64,000 nt of DNA from Ligula intestinalis (lineage: Eukaryota > Platyhelminthes > Cestoda > Diphyllobothriidea > Diphyllobothriidae): contig JAYGXS010000001.1 of the NCBI GenBank assembly GCA_036362985.1, forward strand, positions 17,200,522-17,264,521, written 5' to 3'. Shown here in pieces: positions 1 through 12,100 of the stretch (position 1 is its first letter; each line of letters begins with the position of its first letter). Position numbers and translations under genes: made by a program. The notes under the pieces are model-generated. The model was given only the letters and a program-made list of their open reading frames with translations, was not told the origin of the DNA and searched no databases.

Positions 1-329
1 AAAAACTAAACTTAATTCACATACGGCTACATGCTGCTACGTCAACGAACAGCTTTCCAGCCAAGTGTCTAAGTCGCAATCTGGATAGACAAATTTCTAG
101 GTAGTGCACACAATTCTGTGACTTAATATGCTTGTAGCAACTACATCATACCTACAAGAAGGTAGGCAAAATTAAAAATTATCCTCTTTTTCATAATGGA
201 GGTATGTGAGTGCGGGTGATCAGAATGCCATGGAGCGAAACCCACATTGCATGTTTACGATCATTCCAGGCTCGTCGATGCTGTTAACTGGAAGTTGGAC
301 TATTTTACATCAGTTAGGACGCCCTGTAG

Positions 330-720
330 TGGACGTTAGCGCCACTGTAGGAACCCGTGATCGCTGAGTCATCCCGCCAAAGCTCCAGTCACGCTGACTA
401 CCCGCAACCTGACGCGCCACCTACTAAAACGCCCACGCCGGCGCATAACCTCGTGTGGTCCAACCAATTACCTTCAAGGCTACAGCCAACGGTGGCCGCT
501 CGAATAACTGCCCCCAGATATCACTCCGGACCTAGCCCGCCTCGTGACTAGACGTGCACTCGAGCAGTCAAGGCCTCGTCCTAACTATTCTCCAATTCAT
601 TTTTTGAAGAATATGTTATTTCTACTACTCTGGCCTTCCTCAGACTTCTCTTCCATCTTCTAAGGAACCGGGCCTGGAAGATCATAGCTGTTAGGGTTAA
701 CCTTCTTAGCCTTACCATAC
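330..720 (+). repeat. Dispersed anonymous repeat, copy 1
   Basis: This stretch shares blocks with several places in the window: a 5' part around 'gttagcgccact...ggaacccgtg' that matches 17730-17760 in order, and a 3' part ending in 'ggaaccgggcctg' plus 'agatcatag' near 665-685, followed by a 'ttagggttaac' string. The same 3' block recurs near 2735, 11050, 16950 (inverted) and 18145. No coding potential or tRNA-like boxes were recognised, so the class is unknown. Confidence 0.55.
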
Positions 721-1179
721 CTCGATAGCTCTGCTGCAGGTACGGTGATAGTAATTACCATGTACAGGTGACACCAACTAGGCCTGCCAATACGGGCGCA
801 ACTAGAGTGATAGTAAGCGTTGTTAGTCTTTTTTCAGTTTATTTGATGAGGTTCATAGGCAATGGCTTTGAAAATGCTTTTGTTAACGCGTCAGTGCGTC
901 ACATGCATCTGTGATCGGCAATCCTAAAAAGTGCATCCAATAAGATATTGTTTCAAGAAAGTAAGCAGCATTGTTTTTGCAAATAATTCCTGTCTGGGTA
1001 TTATTTCGAGTTCAGATTGTCGAAGACAGCCAGGGAACTCATATCCTTATCTAGGCGTTTCTAGCTTATAGGCAACACACACATACGCCCCCTTAAATGC
1101 TTAAACAGACCTGGTAAGTACTTTTGCTGCGTCCCGCCCCCGTATCAAGTACTCATTTCCGTAAACAATACGACGCTCA

Positions 1180-1660
1180 CATCGCGATAATGCTCCTTGA
1201 CTGGTGAGCTAAACCAGAAGAGCGAGTTTGGAATGCGTTGGTTGCCACACCAATTAGGCACTGCACTAACCGTTCCGTGGAGCGCTTACAAACCTCCGCA
1301 GTTGTCGCCACCGCATGGACTGTAGTGACCCAACAGCGAGTGCAACTCAGCCTATCGCTGCTGGCGACTGTTGGCACATGCGCACCAGCGGCTGCCTATC
1401 CAGGTTGCCCTGACTGACCAATCATCTTCGAAGCTGACCTCACTGGAGTCGTTTGTAACGACATCCGCACTATCACACTTCGGACGCCGGCCTCACGGCT
1501 CCGGACGTGCAGTCGTCCGACTGCAACCTTCTCCAAACCCATTCTCCGTCCGTTCTATCTAGAATATACTAGTCCTCCAAACTAGCGTCCAACTTCTCTT
1601 CCCATACAGATCCAGGGCGGAAGGTCATAGTGGCTAGTGTTTCTCCAACAACTTAAGCCC
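1180..1660 (+). repeat. Dispersed anonymous repeat, copy 2
   Basis: A diverged copy of the same family. It has the 'cggacgccggcctcacggc...ccggacgtgcag' middle block near 1480-1510 and a 3' block near 1600-1640 with 'cttctcttcccatacag' and 'gaaggtcatagtggctag'. It aligns by eye to 2580-2790 and 18020-18180. Confidence 0.45.
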
Positions 1661-2519
1661 TTTGTGATAGGCTTATTAATTAAAAGCTTCAATTAACAAA
1701 CGGCACTCCATATACCATCACCTCACCCCTTCCAATTGGCACCTACACATCTAGGCTACATGCAAAACTATTGTACTGCAAGCGCATACACACCAATTCC
1801 GTAACAACACGTCTGCAGTCGGCAATAGGATAGTGATCCGTTTTACCACCCTCGATATGGCCGATAGGAAGTCGCATATCAGTATATGTGCATCTAGCTT
1901 AGCTGGAAAGCCTATACTTTGCTACGCGCCCGTTTGCAGTCGTGATATCGTTATCGTGCTATCAGGCAAGGCTGGGCGAGATACAAAGCTGTGCATTAGA
2001 TGCTCAGCAAGCATATCTCATTGCTACTCTGTGGGGCACACGAGAGTCGAGAGTCGATCACCCCCTTCTTTCCCTCCAAAATGCACCAGCCAACTGCCCG
2101 AGCAGGGAACTAACTGATGCTGAGAGTGTGCACAGTGGTTGACAGAACCAAGGAACCCGTCTACGCGTCCCCCAACCAACCCTGCCCCCAACACAACACA
2201 CCATATTTTCACACAACGGGGTTGGGCTACTCGGGCCTCACATCTGCTAGTATCATTAACGCTGCATGGAGAAGGTGTCAAAGATCCGCCTTCCATTAAC
2301 GTCAGAGAGGACGTTTCTGTGGATGCGTTGGGTGTTGTGGGAAGGGTTTGTGTGAGAGGTGGAATATGGTGTGGTCCTGCGGTTTGATCAGCATTGAAAT
2401 AGCGCAGGTTTGCGTGGAGATTTAATGACGCCCTCCGTGCAGATGCTCACGCGCAAACATTCACTGCTGCTAAAGAGCACACATACACCGATGTCGGCCT
2501 CTGGGACAGCAAAGCATAG

Positions 2520-2790
2520 GTGTGTCTGTTTACCCCTGTCTGGCCAATCACCTTCCAAAGACAACTTTAGGCGCTTGCGAAATTTCCAGCACTCACTTAA
2601 CTTCCGACGCGGCCTTTTGGCCTGTGGTCGCGGGCCCGCCCGAAAGTCAACTTCCACCAACCTACTCTCCGCTCCTGTACAAAATAAACTATTCCTTCTG
2701 CGTTGACGTCCAACTTCGTTTTTCTCATAAAGAACCCGGCCTGAAGATCGCGGTGGCGAGGGCTCTACCTATTAACATAACCCTCTGTAA
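2520..2790 (+). repeat. Dispersed anonymous repeat, copy 3
   Basis: Contains the block 'ccaatcaccttccaaag' near 2545, then 'cttccgacgcggccttttgg', then a 'tgtacaaaataaact' string and the shared 3' block 'aacccggcctgaagatcg' near 2732-2750. Order and spacing match the other copies. Confidence 0.55.
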
Positions 2791-3506
2791 TGGGGACGCT
2801 CGGCCGAGTACTCCGTGTGATGACTGAATGTGCGTAGATAGTACAGACAGTGAAGATAAGCGCAAGAGGTGTATGTTTCCGCCCACGCACCCATTTATCA
2901 GCCTCTGGGTGATGAATTCACTAATGACTGACTAGGCCGATAGAAATATAGCCAGGAAGTGAAATACATATCGCAAACCTTGTGAATCTTAACAAGGTGT
3001 TGTGGTTAGAATAGAATTCCTTGCGACATAATTTTCGACTACAAGATGAAAAAAATGTCTTGTTTGCGCCCTATTTCTATAGGCAGATAGGAGACTTGAC
3101 TAAAAACGCAGAAAAGCTGTAAAAAGGTTACATACATTGCCATCTTTTAATAAATGACATTTAGAAAGGTCATTGGAAAAATATTAACGCATGGATCAGT
3201 ATACTGTCCGGCATGAAGTAACTCGGGGCTATGGACCATTTTAAATGGACTTTAAATCACGATTAAGCAATCAGTTCTGCCTGAAGACTTGGTTTCAAAC
3301 GATAAGTTTCGTCGCATTTATTACTTGAGCTCATCAATTGTTGGAAATTCCTGAACGCTGTTTTAGAACGAATAGATACCATCACGACATTAAATCCAGC
3401 TTCACCTAATCGTTTTTTAAAAGCACCACTAAAATAGCATTATTCTTAATTGGAAATAATTTCAAAACTATGTTTTATTCACCCAAACACTCAGAGGTGG
3501 GTGTAC

Positions 3507-3648
3507 CTGCTGATAGCTCGTGGCATACAATTTCGAGTACTTGAACTCCAGGGCGTAGAGTTCTTTTTGGAATTCCATTTGCATCGCCGCTCGCTGTTTG
3601 TGCAGCACCTGGAGGGCCTTCACTCGTTCTTTCGTACTGTCGCTCACA
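3507..3648 (-). CDS. NAP1L: Nucleosome assembly protein 1-like (NAP1 family), internal exon
   Basis: This 142-base exon encodes 47 full codons after one split codon: VSDSTKERVKALQ, then VLHKQRAAMQMEFQKEL, then YALEFKYSKLYATSYQQ. It matches the long dimerisation helix at the start of the NAP1 fold, where family members read '(K/R)RVNALK..Q.....EA.F..EVH.LE.KY..LYQPL'. NAP1 proteins are histone H2A-H2B chaperones that form homodimers through this helix. The exon is bounded on its 5' side by a pyrimidine-rich acceptor ending in ag at 3650-3649 and on its 3' side by a gtacac donor at 3506-3501. The first base of the exon completes an Asp codon started by the exon at 9014-9105, so the phases agree. 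The acidic C-terminal domain and the rest of the fold are not found in the window. Confidence 0.88.
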
Positions 3649-4384
3649 CTGAAAAAACACAATAACGGGGACTTGACAAGCCAAAGTAATAAGAAGACAG
3701 AAGAAGAGATAAGTAATCAACACAGATTAATTTCAATCAACTTTGCACGAATTAAGTAAAAGATAGAAAATTTCATTTACTCTTAGAGGATGCAACAATG
3801 CTTGTATATAAGCGTGATACAAAAATTCGACGGGTGTTTAGCTCTTTGACGAGGCTCTCAGGGTTTTTTGCTCCAATCCCAGAACAGAAAACCAAACACG
3901 TGAGAGGAGCATTTCACAAGTAAAATGCACTGCTTTCGGATAAGAGTACTGACCAAAGGGTTTATGATTAAAATGCACAATAATGCCCGCTTTCGATTCT
4001 ATATACCGTAAAGTGCTCTGCTATTATTCGGTTAGAGCTGCTTCCTCTATCGAAACGAAAACCCCTAATGCAAATTCCGGCTGATTTAACTCGCCAAAAT
4101 AGGCCCTTGTCAAAAAAAAAAACAAGGGAGCATTTGAGATTACGCGGACTTCATAATTAATGCAAGTAACTAAAACCACTGAGAAACAATCAGACACTAG
4201 GCATACTTTCGTGAATGCCACATAGCTTTTCACATTATTTGCCTAAGCGATGTCGACTTAAAAAACCCTGTCGTAGATGCCTGCATGCGTCCTACACTTC
4301 GACAGGACAGGGGCATATGATAAATCCACACATTTAATTCCAGGAAGGTTAAATATTCCCGGGTCCTAAGTCTAGTACTGACCC

Positions 4385-4480
4385 AAACCCAAAAGTGAAT
4401 CAAAACCAGAAACTTTACCATACTCACATACTTAACCCTTACCCTAATCTCAACCCTAACTCAACCCTAATTCTAATCGT
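4385..4480. repeat. Degenerate interstitial telomere-like repeat
   Basis: Several CCCTAA/CCCTAAT/AACCCTAA units separated by variant spacers occur between 4433 and 4470 (for example 'cttaacccttaccctaat' and 'caaccctaactcaaccc'). TTAGGG is the common metazoan telomere unit, so this resembles an old interstitial telomeric tract. Confidence 0.5.
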
Positions 4481-6799
4481 AACACTAAGACTAGTTTCCG
4501 TTGAATCTAGCTACAGGCCCTCTGTTAATGGCCAGTTGCTATTTCTATGTCCTGTCGGCGGAATGAGGGCATACAAGTGAGCCCTATCAAAAAACGTTCA
4601 GGATTTTCGATTTGGATAAAGCACTAGTACGCTACCAACGGAGTTGGAAGTTCACTGAGGGTCTAATATGCATTGTCTGATTAAGGTAGGCATGGTGTGC
4701 TGAGGTTTCCATCCGCTTAGTAAGAAACGTTAAGATTTGGTGTTTATATTTAGGATTAGGTGGTAGAGCTAACTAAAGGATTAGGAATTAATTCGGAGAT
4801 AAGGCAAACGGCTAGGAATGAGGGTTATGGAATATAGTTTTACGGTGATAAGGGTAAGGGTTTTAGTCCCTATGTTTAGAACTAGCGGGTTATTTTTGGG
4901 GCTTATGCTCAAAGCACAGGATTAGACACGTGGTTTAGCCTCAGTTTTCTGTTTGGCAGTTTAATTCAGGCATAAGGGTTTTCGGTTAGGTTTGGGATAA
5001 GCCGCTGTTTTTTGCAGCGGAGCGAAATGCCTATCCGTTGCGTTATTGTGCTCATAGCTGCTCCCATAAGTGTTGTCGGTTAACTGTGTGGTAAAATTTT
5101 TGTGGACACTCTGTTGCTGTGTTTAACTCCTATGGATTGCTTCGTAGAACACCTTATCATGTTCCCTGTCGGTTACTTTCGAATTTTCTTATCGGAGGTA
5201 ATGAATCTGCGGCCGTTCACGTGCAATCACGTGCATTTTCTATTAGGTCACTTTGGGGAATCTAAACAACGTCTGCGTTTATTTCGCTGTCTTCACCTCT
5301 TTTCCTCCGGAGCCCTTGGTCTATTATGACTTTTTCTGTTAACTGTTAAACCCCTTTTTATCACAGATCCCATAGTACGGGGGGTGATTATTTAGAATTT
5401 ACGCTTTGAAATTACATACTAGATCCCCCCCCCGAAATTTCAAATGGCAAAAAAGTGTTTTTCTGCTATCAAGTTAATTAATCAGGCTTAAAATGGTACA
5501 AACGTACAGTAAAACCACTCCAATATAACAAACTCAATCCCGTTAACAAGCACAGAAATAGCGTATTTTTATTTAGCAATCCATGCATACTTCGTACCTC
5601 AATTACACATGTAGGACTGAATCCAAAGTATAATCCACGGTCTTGTGGTAAGTGATAGCATTACTCTTCCAGTTATTCTTACCAGTCCGGTGCTTCGCCA
5701 AAACAGCACAAAACTACTGAAAAGCCCAGTGCACAGAGAACATGGCAAGCAAAACGTACCCCGAATTACGAGTACTGTACAGGAGATTATATTTTCTAGT
5801 CGCTGCAATGAGACTCCGTCACGAGACAGGAGGCAAGATTAGAATTAACAGCGGCTCCGCAATTTTCTCAGGAGTGTTTAGCCGAACTTCGCTACCAAAA
5901 TCTTTCATACCACGCGTGCTACCAGTAGCCAAATGGCGAGTCCTTTCCAGATGGTGTATTTCTTCGTCAAGTCTTTGTAGTTGACCATAATATTATTATC
6001 ATCTACTGATTCGGAGATTATGTCAACGGACTATGCGAAAAGTTATTTTTTATTAGATGATATGTTGAAGATTTTAAAGTTTAGGCTGGAATACTGTAAT
6101 AGCCCTTTGCCATACTTTTATTTCTAGACAACTTTCTACACTCATTCCATTGGGTACGCATTTCCTGAACTTACATATCGATTTGTTTAAGTTCGTGTAT
6201 AAACTGTTACGCGCAAAACTTCAACTGGTAGGAGTAGGGGTATCAAGGACTAACATTTGACCTATTGCATTTGTTCTACACTGGTCGGCGTAGGCAGTTG
6301 ATTTCGTTATAGCGTGGCAATCTTGCTTGGCTTAGCTTGACCTGTGCTTAGTGTGGAATCACATTATCGATCGTTTGCGCTCGCTAAAATGTAAGCAGAC
6401 ACCTAAAATGCGTGGGCCACTTTGCCGCAATATCAAAGCAAAAATTGTATCCTTTTGCAAATCAAAAAAGTTAAAACATTGCTTCACACTTCCAAAGGGC
6501 AGAGCTCCAGGCCCGTGAAAGGGCGTCGCAAATAGAAGGGGCTCGTTTTTTAGTCTACTAAGGGCCGTCGCCTGCTGTTTGCCCTGTGAAAAACCTTCTG
6601 TAGACTGTTTTTGGGAATAAAACACCCCACAACTGAGAAAATACACATTCTATAAAGGAAACAGCCAGAGGATTGTACTGTACTGTTAAAAAAATTTAGA
6701 GCGGAAATCATACTAGTACAAAGACACTCGATCGGAGCGAAGAATAAATAAATTTACCTTATTTTGTGTTCATGGGGCGGCAAGTACCGGTATAAGCAA

Positions 6800-6960
6800 T
6801 TATGACAGCTAAATAATCATAGGCAGATAGCATTGCTGGCAGAGACAAGGGAAACTGGAATGGCCATTTCGGGTTTATTAGCCGTCGTCAGCCAGTCATA
6901 CCCAGGCTCAAGTGGCGTCCCACCCGAGCCTCGAATGCGTGACTTATATGATCAGAGAAA
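6800..6960 (-). mobile_element. tRNA-headed SINE with hammerhead core, copy A
   Basis: Read on the minus strand, a weak tRNA-like head (about 6905-6990, with a box-B-like 'cattcgaggctc') is followed by the conserved ribozyme block at 6897-6853 and then the family tail ('ccttgtctctgcc', 'gctatctgcctat'). It faces copy B at 7015-7170 head to head. Class: short non-autonomous element, presumably transcribed by RNA polymerase III and mobilised by a partner I cannot name. Confidence 0.65.
6853..6897 (-). ncRNA. Hammerhead-ribozyme-like motif (SINE copy A)
   Basis: In minus-strand order: stem I 5' strand GACTGG (6897-6892), core CTGACGA (6891-6885; fits CUGANGA with N=C), a 14-base stem-loop II (6884-6871), GAAA (6870-6867), the short stem III segment TGGCCAT (6866-6860), H17=T at 6859, and stem I 3' strand CCAGTT (6858-6853). 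Stem I pairs over 6 bp with one G-U. All invariant core bases are present. Stem II is weak (GG/CC plus T-A, with a C-A mismatch inside) and has C-C at its base. The predicted cleavage is after 6859. Confidence 0.6.
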
Positions 6961-7014
6961 AACGATCTTACCATTCGGTTAGGCTCTGGTAGGATGCCAC
7001 ATGGGTCTAGGTTT

Positions 7015-7170
7015 GACTGGCTGACGACGGCTAAAAACCCAGAAGTGGCCATTCTAGTCTCCTTTGTCTCTTACTATGTGCCTATAGTACAGCCTCTGTC
7101 AAAACCCCAGAGAGAGCGGGACAGATGATTGCCGTTAGCGGGTGGATGTAGGTTCATCAATGAGACCCAA
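7015..7170 (+). mobile_element. tRNA-headed SINE, copy B (5' truncated)
   Basis: Starts with a short remnant of the head-to-ribozyme linker, then the ribozyme block at 7015-7059 and the longer tail ending near 'ggttcatcaatgag' at about 7150-7163, which also ends copies C (41785) and G (25875). The ribozyme block has CTGACGA and GAA intact, but A15.1 is G and one stem I position is lost, so it looks inactivated. Confidence 0.6.
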
Positions 7171-9013
7171 ACGGTTGTTTACTTTCTTTATTATGAAAAC
7201 GTACAAAAAATATTCGGATAAATTCGCTAGAATTTATGCCTTTTCTTATAAAGTCAAATTATCCAGACGACATCCTGCTCTGAATTTAAAACACACTTCG
7301 TATATTTCGAGACATTTTGAAAACCAAGACAAATGAGTATTTTTTTCGGACTTGTAAGCACGTATGTAAAACCTGACTTGGATGCATGGGCCGAAATGCA
7401 TTTATGAGATTGTAGGAACAACTTGTAAGGCGCATGCTTGGCTGAGCATTCCTATGAAGAAGTGGGTGCTTCACTTCCACGCAAAATGCACTGACCATCG
7501 CGTTGCAAGTGAGTTACAGTACGAAGAAAGTCAAAAGTCGCAGCAGGGGTGTGGCAAGAAGGTCAGCACCCCTCATGTGCAACCATAATCCTAGTGAGCA
7601 GTCGGGCGTAGTGCATTGAAAACCATGTCTATACTGTCCCCGAAATTATACAGGAAAGACTGTACGCATGCTTGGTTCGTGCATACACGAATATAAGCTG
7701 GCTGTACGAGGGAGTGACGCATTATCGCAAGTAGCTGCTCGCACCTACGCGACCGACCACGAATTTAACTTCGCAGCCACGAAGATAATCGCCCACGCCC
7801 ACAGTAAGACCGGCCGAGAATAAATTGAAGCCTGGGCCTCGGATGAGAACTCATTCAATCGATTTGTCGATCTGGCGCCAGCATACATTATCCTGCGCAG
7901 GCATCTCCGGAATGACGGTACTGGGGGTCGATTGGTCCCTGCCCCTTCCAACTGCTGCTTGTTTTGCGCTGACGATTTTATCACCGACGATGAACTCCAG
8001 TATGGGCCCGAAAGCTCGGATAAATACAATTATTATTCCGGTGATCGAAATATCTTCTCCATACAATAATCCTGATACTCGGTTCTTTGAGTAAGTTATA
8101 TTCAAGACATAGCTAGTAGTCGAGCATATGAAAAGGCATTTCTAAGCATGATGTCAAGGTAGCGTGCATTTCAGCGTATTCAGAATATGCCAAATTCCTT
8201 TGTATCACATGTAATCTCCAGAAAGCAGTTGAGCAGTTGCATTCTCACGCACAGAAAAACGAAAAAAATGCATCTGCTTTTTTGCCTCTTCGATAAGCTT
8301 TCCTTAAATGCCTCTCGTTGCAAATGATAGTTTTCACTTTGTGTGATAGCAAACTTATGCGAAATTCTGCCAACTTTGGGAACTGATTTAGCACTTAAGT
8401 GCATTTACTGGAACTTATTCTTTCTTCCAAACACAAAACTCAGGCCCTAAGAAGCTGCTCAATTTTAAAAAGACGTTAAGCCCTGCCAATAAGAACGAAT
8501 TAGCGAAACTAAGGCAAAGTGGGCAAGGTTACAGAGTTTAAGTTTGACGGGATCATTATGGATCATTACTTTCCAGGTTTGTTTGTTGTTTTCAAAATTT
8601 TTTAATCGGGCATCAACAGTATTCAGGAAAAAGTGGCATAAGTATGCAAGTTTACTTAAATACGAGCGAGAAACGAGAACAGTTAAATTAATCGAGTCTA
8701 AGATAATTGGTCAGTTTCGGTACGAGGGACTAAGAAAAAGGCGCAAAATACTTGTCGTTGCGAATGCACACTTATTCTACCTATCCACTGAAATTAGCTG
8801 GGCTCCTCATTTACAATGTAAACCATTGGGTACAGTCTCCAATTTATGCTTATTTCTTCCCTCTAAAAAGGGAAGGAATAATGACTTAAAACTGTTTTTA
8901 CAACAGCGTAGCGCCCCTGAGCAAAAAGAATGCTAGGCATCTAACCAGTAAAACTGTATTACAGTATAATCTATAACGCACAGTCACGGTAAAGAAGAAA
9001 AGAAAGACATTAC

Positions 9014-9105
9014 TCGGAAAATTCTTCAATTGCTTTTTTAGGCATGCCAATCGCGGAGTCTACCGCCTGGAATAGGCTCGCAACCGGTGCAGCGGCGTCC
9101 ATACC
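9014..9105 (-). CDS. NAP1L: Nucleosome assembly protein 1-like (NAP1 family), N-terminal exon
   Basis: The exon encodes 30 codons, GMDAAAPVASLFQAVDSAIG then MPKKAIEEFS, plus two bases (GA) of a split codon. It corresponds to the segment just before the dimerisation helix in NAP1 proteins (human-type '..ILAALQERLDGLVETPTGYIESLP'). The acceptor is a T-rich tract ending in ag at 9107-9106, and the donor is gtaatg at 9013-9008. Splicing GA to the T that starts the exon at 3648 gives GAT (Asp) and an unbroken reading frame into VSDSTKERVKALQ, which is the main support. The Met at 9102-9100 could be the translation start with a spliced 5' UTR, or the N-terminus may continue in an upstream exon; the sequence does not decide. 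Confidence 0.78.
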
Positions 9106-12100
9106 CTTCAAAAAATAAAAGATTTAGAAAATTCAACGTAATACAAGAAGTATTTTGTCAAAAAACTTTTTATATTTTTTATATCACGTACAAAGTTTGT
9201 ACAATTTAAATGTACAAGTGAGATTCGCTGTTTCAGAAAGAAGGAAACACATTGTGAGTTTATTTCAGCTCTATTTATACGCAGTCTGAGGGTGAAGTAA
9301 CATCGTTAAGCGTGTGATAGCCTGAATGAATTCAGAGGTCTGCTTAACAGTCAGTTCTTAATATTCGATCCATGGCATCTAAAAGTTTCTAGTGAATCCC
9401 TAATGCATAGAAATTTAATAAAGACCAATTGGAAGTAGACGACATCTCCAACAACCTTTGCTACAGACCCCAGCTCAAAAAGTTATTGGTATATGATAGC
9501 TTCATTGTAATAAAAAAACCATATATTTGAACGGCTGCACTAAAGCCTTCATCATTTCCTTTATGCCACACAATTCACGCGCGAAACAGCAAAGAGGAGA
9601 CATTCTCCTGTTTCTGGAGTCAGTGGCAAAGCCTAAGTGATGATGATGTCGTAAACACCATCCACAGAGAAGATTTCAGTGCCGAAATCATACTCAACTC
9701 TGGAAGCACCATCTTGCGAACAAAACGTTAAGCTGCATTTGAACACGTTTTCCCCGCGCCTTTCAATACCGCAGCAGAACGTACCTACTTAAAAGTTAAC
9801 GTTCCCGATTATAGCAATTGTTCTGATCTAACGGATACGTGAGAAGATTCGTGAAAAACTGACCCCGACGCAAGAGGTAAACATAGAATCAGAGTTCTAA
9901 CGAAGAAGTGGTGCAGAGAAAGTGCTACTCCTTACCCTACATGCAAGGAACTTCTAAAAAGATCGCTGACAACTAAACCAGTTTCGCATCTGCATCACAC
10001 ACAAGCCGGCGTCCGCCTCACGCGCAGCATTATCTCGGAAAAGGAACCTCAAAAAACGCAAGTTACCGTAGCCCTAGCGCAAGCTGCCGTTGTGTTGATA
10101 TTGAACACACGGGTAGACGGCTTCAGACCCCCATTAAAGAACATCAGCCAGCTACCGGCCGCCAGAACACCTTGTCTCCTATGCCTGCGCACCTTCTTGA
10201 CCGCTACCATCGATTCAATGGGGACTACACTGAAGTGAACGCGATAGCTAACAATGAATAGGCACATGAGTTGCTTGAAGTCTGGTACACCAATGCGGAC
10301 AGCATCAATCGCCAGGTTGAACTAGATAATCACTGCCGGTGCCTACGATCCCACTGCGCTGACTGACGTGCACCTTTACAAAAACACCTCCCAATGCATG
10401 CCCGAACATGCAGAATTTGACCTATACGCAATAGCCGCTTCCTCATCATGACATCATCTGAGGCGCTAAACGCCTCATCTCACCTCCAGCAGTCATACCA
10501 ACACGATGCATATTTTTTTCCAATGGTCGTCTGATCACCTCTGTCTCCCTGTCCACACACATCATCGCGACAATCTAGTCTTTCACTTTTCATGTTGTTT
10601 GATGACGGGTTGGCGCTATCAGCTTGAAAATGTACACGATAAATCTCTCTTTTCCAACGAGCCTTCTTTTTTCATCATATCACTTCGGCATGTATGTAGT
10701 GGGTCGTTGCCCGCCCGATGCCTGGGCTTCCTGTCGTGGCCTCAGTCCGTCTAGACCCCAAAGTCGTGGTGACCTTCAAACTTACTGGCGCGCGGGAGAC
10801 AGGCCTCCCAAGTTGATTTTCTACCCACACGCTGTCCAACCAATCACAGGCCGACCTAGCCTATGAACGCGCGCTCTCTCTCTGTCGACTGGCCTGACTG
10901 CTATCAAACTGGCACTTGGGATCCGTTCAATCTCCTTGATGGTCGTGTCCTCCCAAGTCAGACTTCTTCTATCTATTCTCCTTTCCTTGTTTACACAATA
11001 TACTCTCACTAACGCTCTGGCCTTTACCGACTTCTCCTCCACTGAGTAATCATGATCTGAAGATCGCAGTTGCTGGGTTTAACTCACTTAACCCCCTACG
11101 ATACGTATACCGCTTCAGTCATTTAATATAACACAATATATACCACGAGCATACGCTCTCCGCAAAATACAAACTCTACAAATTGTGAAATAGGTCCCTG
11201 CAACGTATCTGTGTCCCAAATTCCACACCAGAAGTCCGTGCCTTTCAAAGTCAGCCCGTCCGGCAATCAGGCGCAGTAAATAGGGAACATAATGATGTCA
11301 TCGTCGTGAGGCACTAAATCTCCGTGAGAGGAAATAAATCTATAACTTTCTGAGCCCAATGGACCTACTTCTCCCACAGCGCTCCAAATCAAGGATAGTC
11401 CAAAACCTGAACGCAGCTATTTCTGCAGTACATTATTTCAGGCTGGGTTTTTTCGCCTTTAAGACTAGCAGATAATGGCCAATAGACCAAAATAGCCTTG
11501 AATTCGTCGGTGCCGTTTCTCGACTAATGACTACGCGCCGCTATGCAACCGTTGGCGAGGAATCTGGGCAGCAGTCGTAAGGGAAACGTGGCAGGCCAAA
11601 TTGCGTCCTTCAGCTAGGACAGCCAAATATGGCCATCTCCCTGCGGAAACGCGGACCTCATTCTCCGCCACTACCTAATCAGCCATAATATATTTTGTCC
11701 TAAATCTGAGAGGAAGACCCGACGATTCAGGCTGATCTTGCGATGCCGACAGACTGAATAAAACACTGCCGAAACACTGTTTCGATATCAGCCTTCCTAT
11801 TGGAGCAGGTAGCTTCTTTGCAATTGGTCTTTTAAACAATTTACGACTTCAAATGTAGAATGAAAAGCAACAGGCTGGCCGCTGTGCTGCCCATAAATGT
11901 ACAAATATACTTCTCTCCCTCCCGTTGCTCGAATGTTGTTCCCCTCGACAACCCTTTGCGGGTGTCGCCATCTCAATGATCCCAGTTCGCCCTGTTTGCT
12001 TCTAACTGTACTGTTAGGACTGACGAACCGAACAACTGAAATCGATCTGGCACATGGACCTGTTTTTGGCAGGAAATTAAATTACCCTCCCTCTCTCGAA

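Larger units (their letters stand above)
1..3506. other. Region downstream of the NAP1 exon; only repeats recognised
   Basis: No exon or RNA gene is supportable here. Three copies of an anonymous dispersed repeat lie at about 330-720, 1180-1660 and 2520-2790 and are listed separately. The open frames present are short, overlap each other on both strands and show no recognisable domain. The remaining NAP1 exons would be expected in this direction on the minus strand, but I found none, so they may lie beyond position 1. Confidence 0.5.
3649..9013 (-). other. NAP1 intron (5,365 bases)
   Basis: The intron joins the two NAP1 exons in phase 2. It contains a degenerate telomere-like stretch (about 4385-4480 plus looser GGATTAGG/AGGGTT strings to about 5000), a C homopolymer near 5424-5432 and a head-to-head pair of ribozyme-bearing SINE copies at about 6800-7170. 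The 130-codon open frame at 8544-8936 has no recognisable domain and I take it as chance. Nothing else was recognised. Confidence 0.75.

Noticed and set aside
8544..8936. 130-codon plus-strand frame in the NAP1 intron
   Set aside because: No recognisable domain, no splice or promoter support, and AT-rich intronic context; probably chance.
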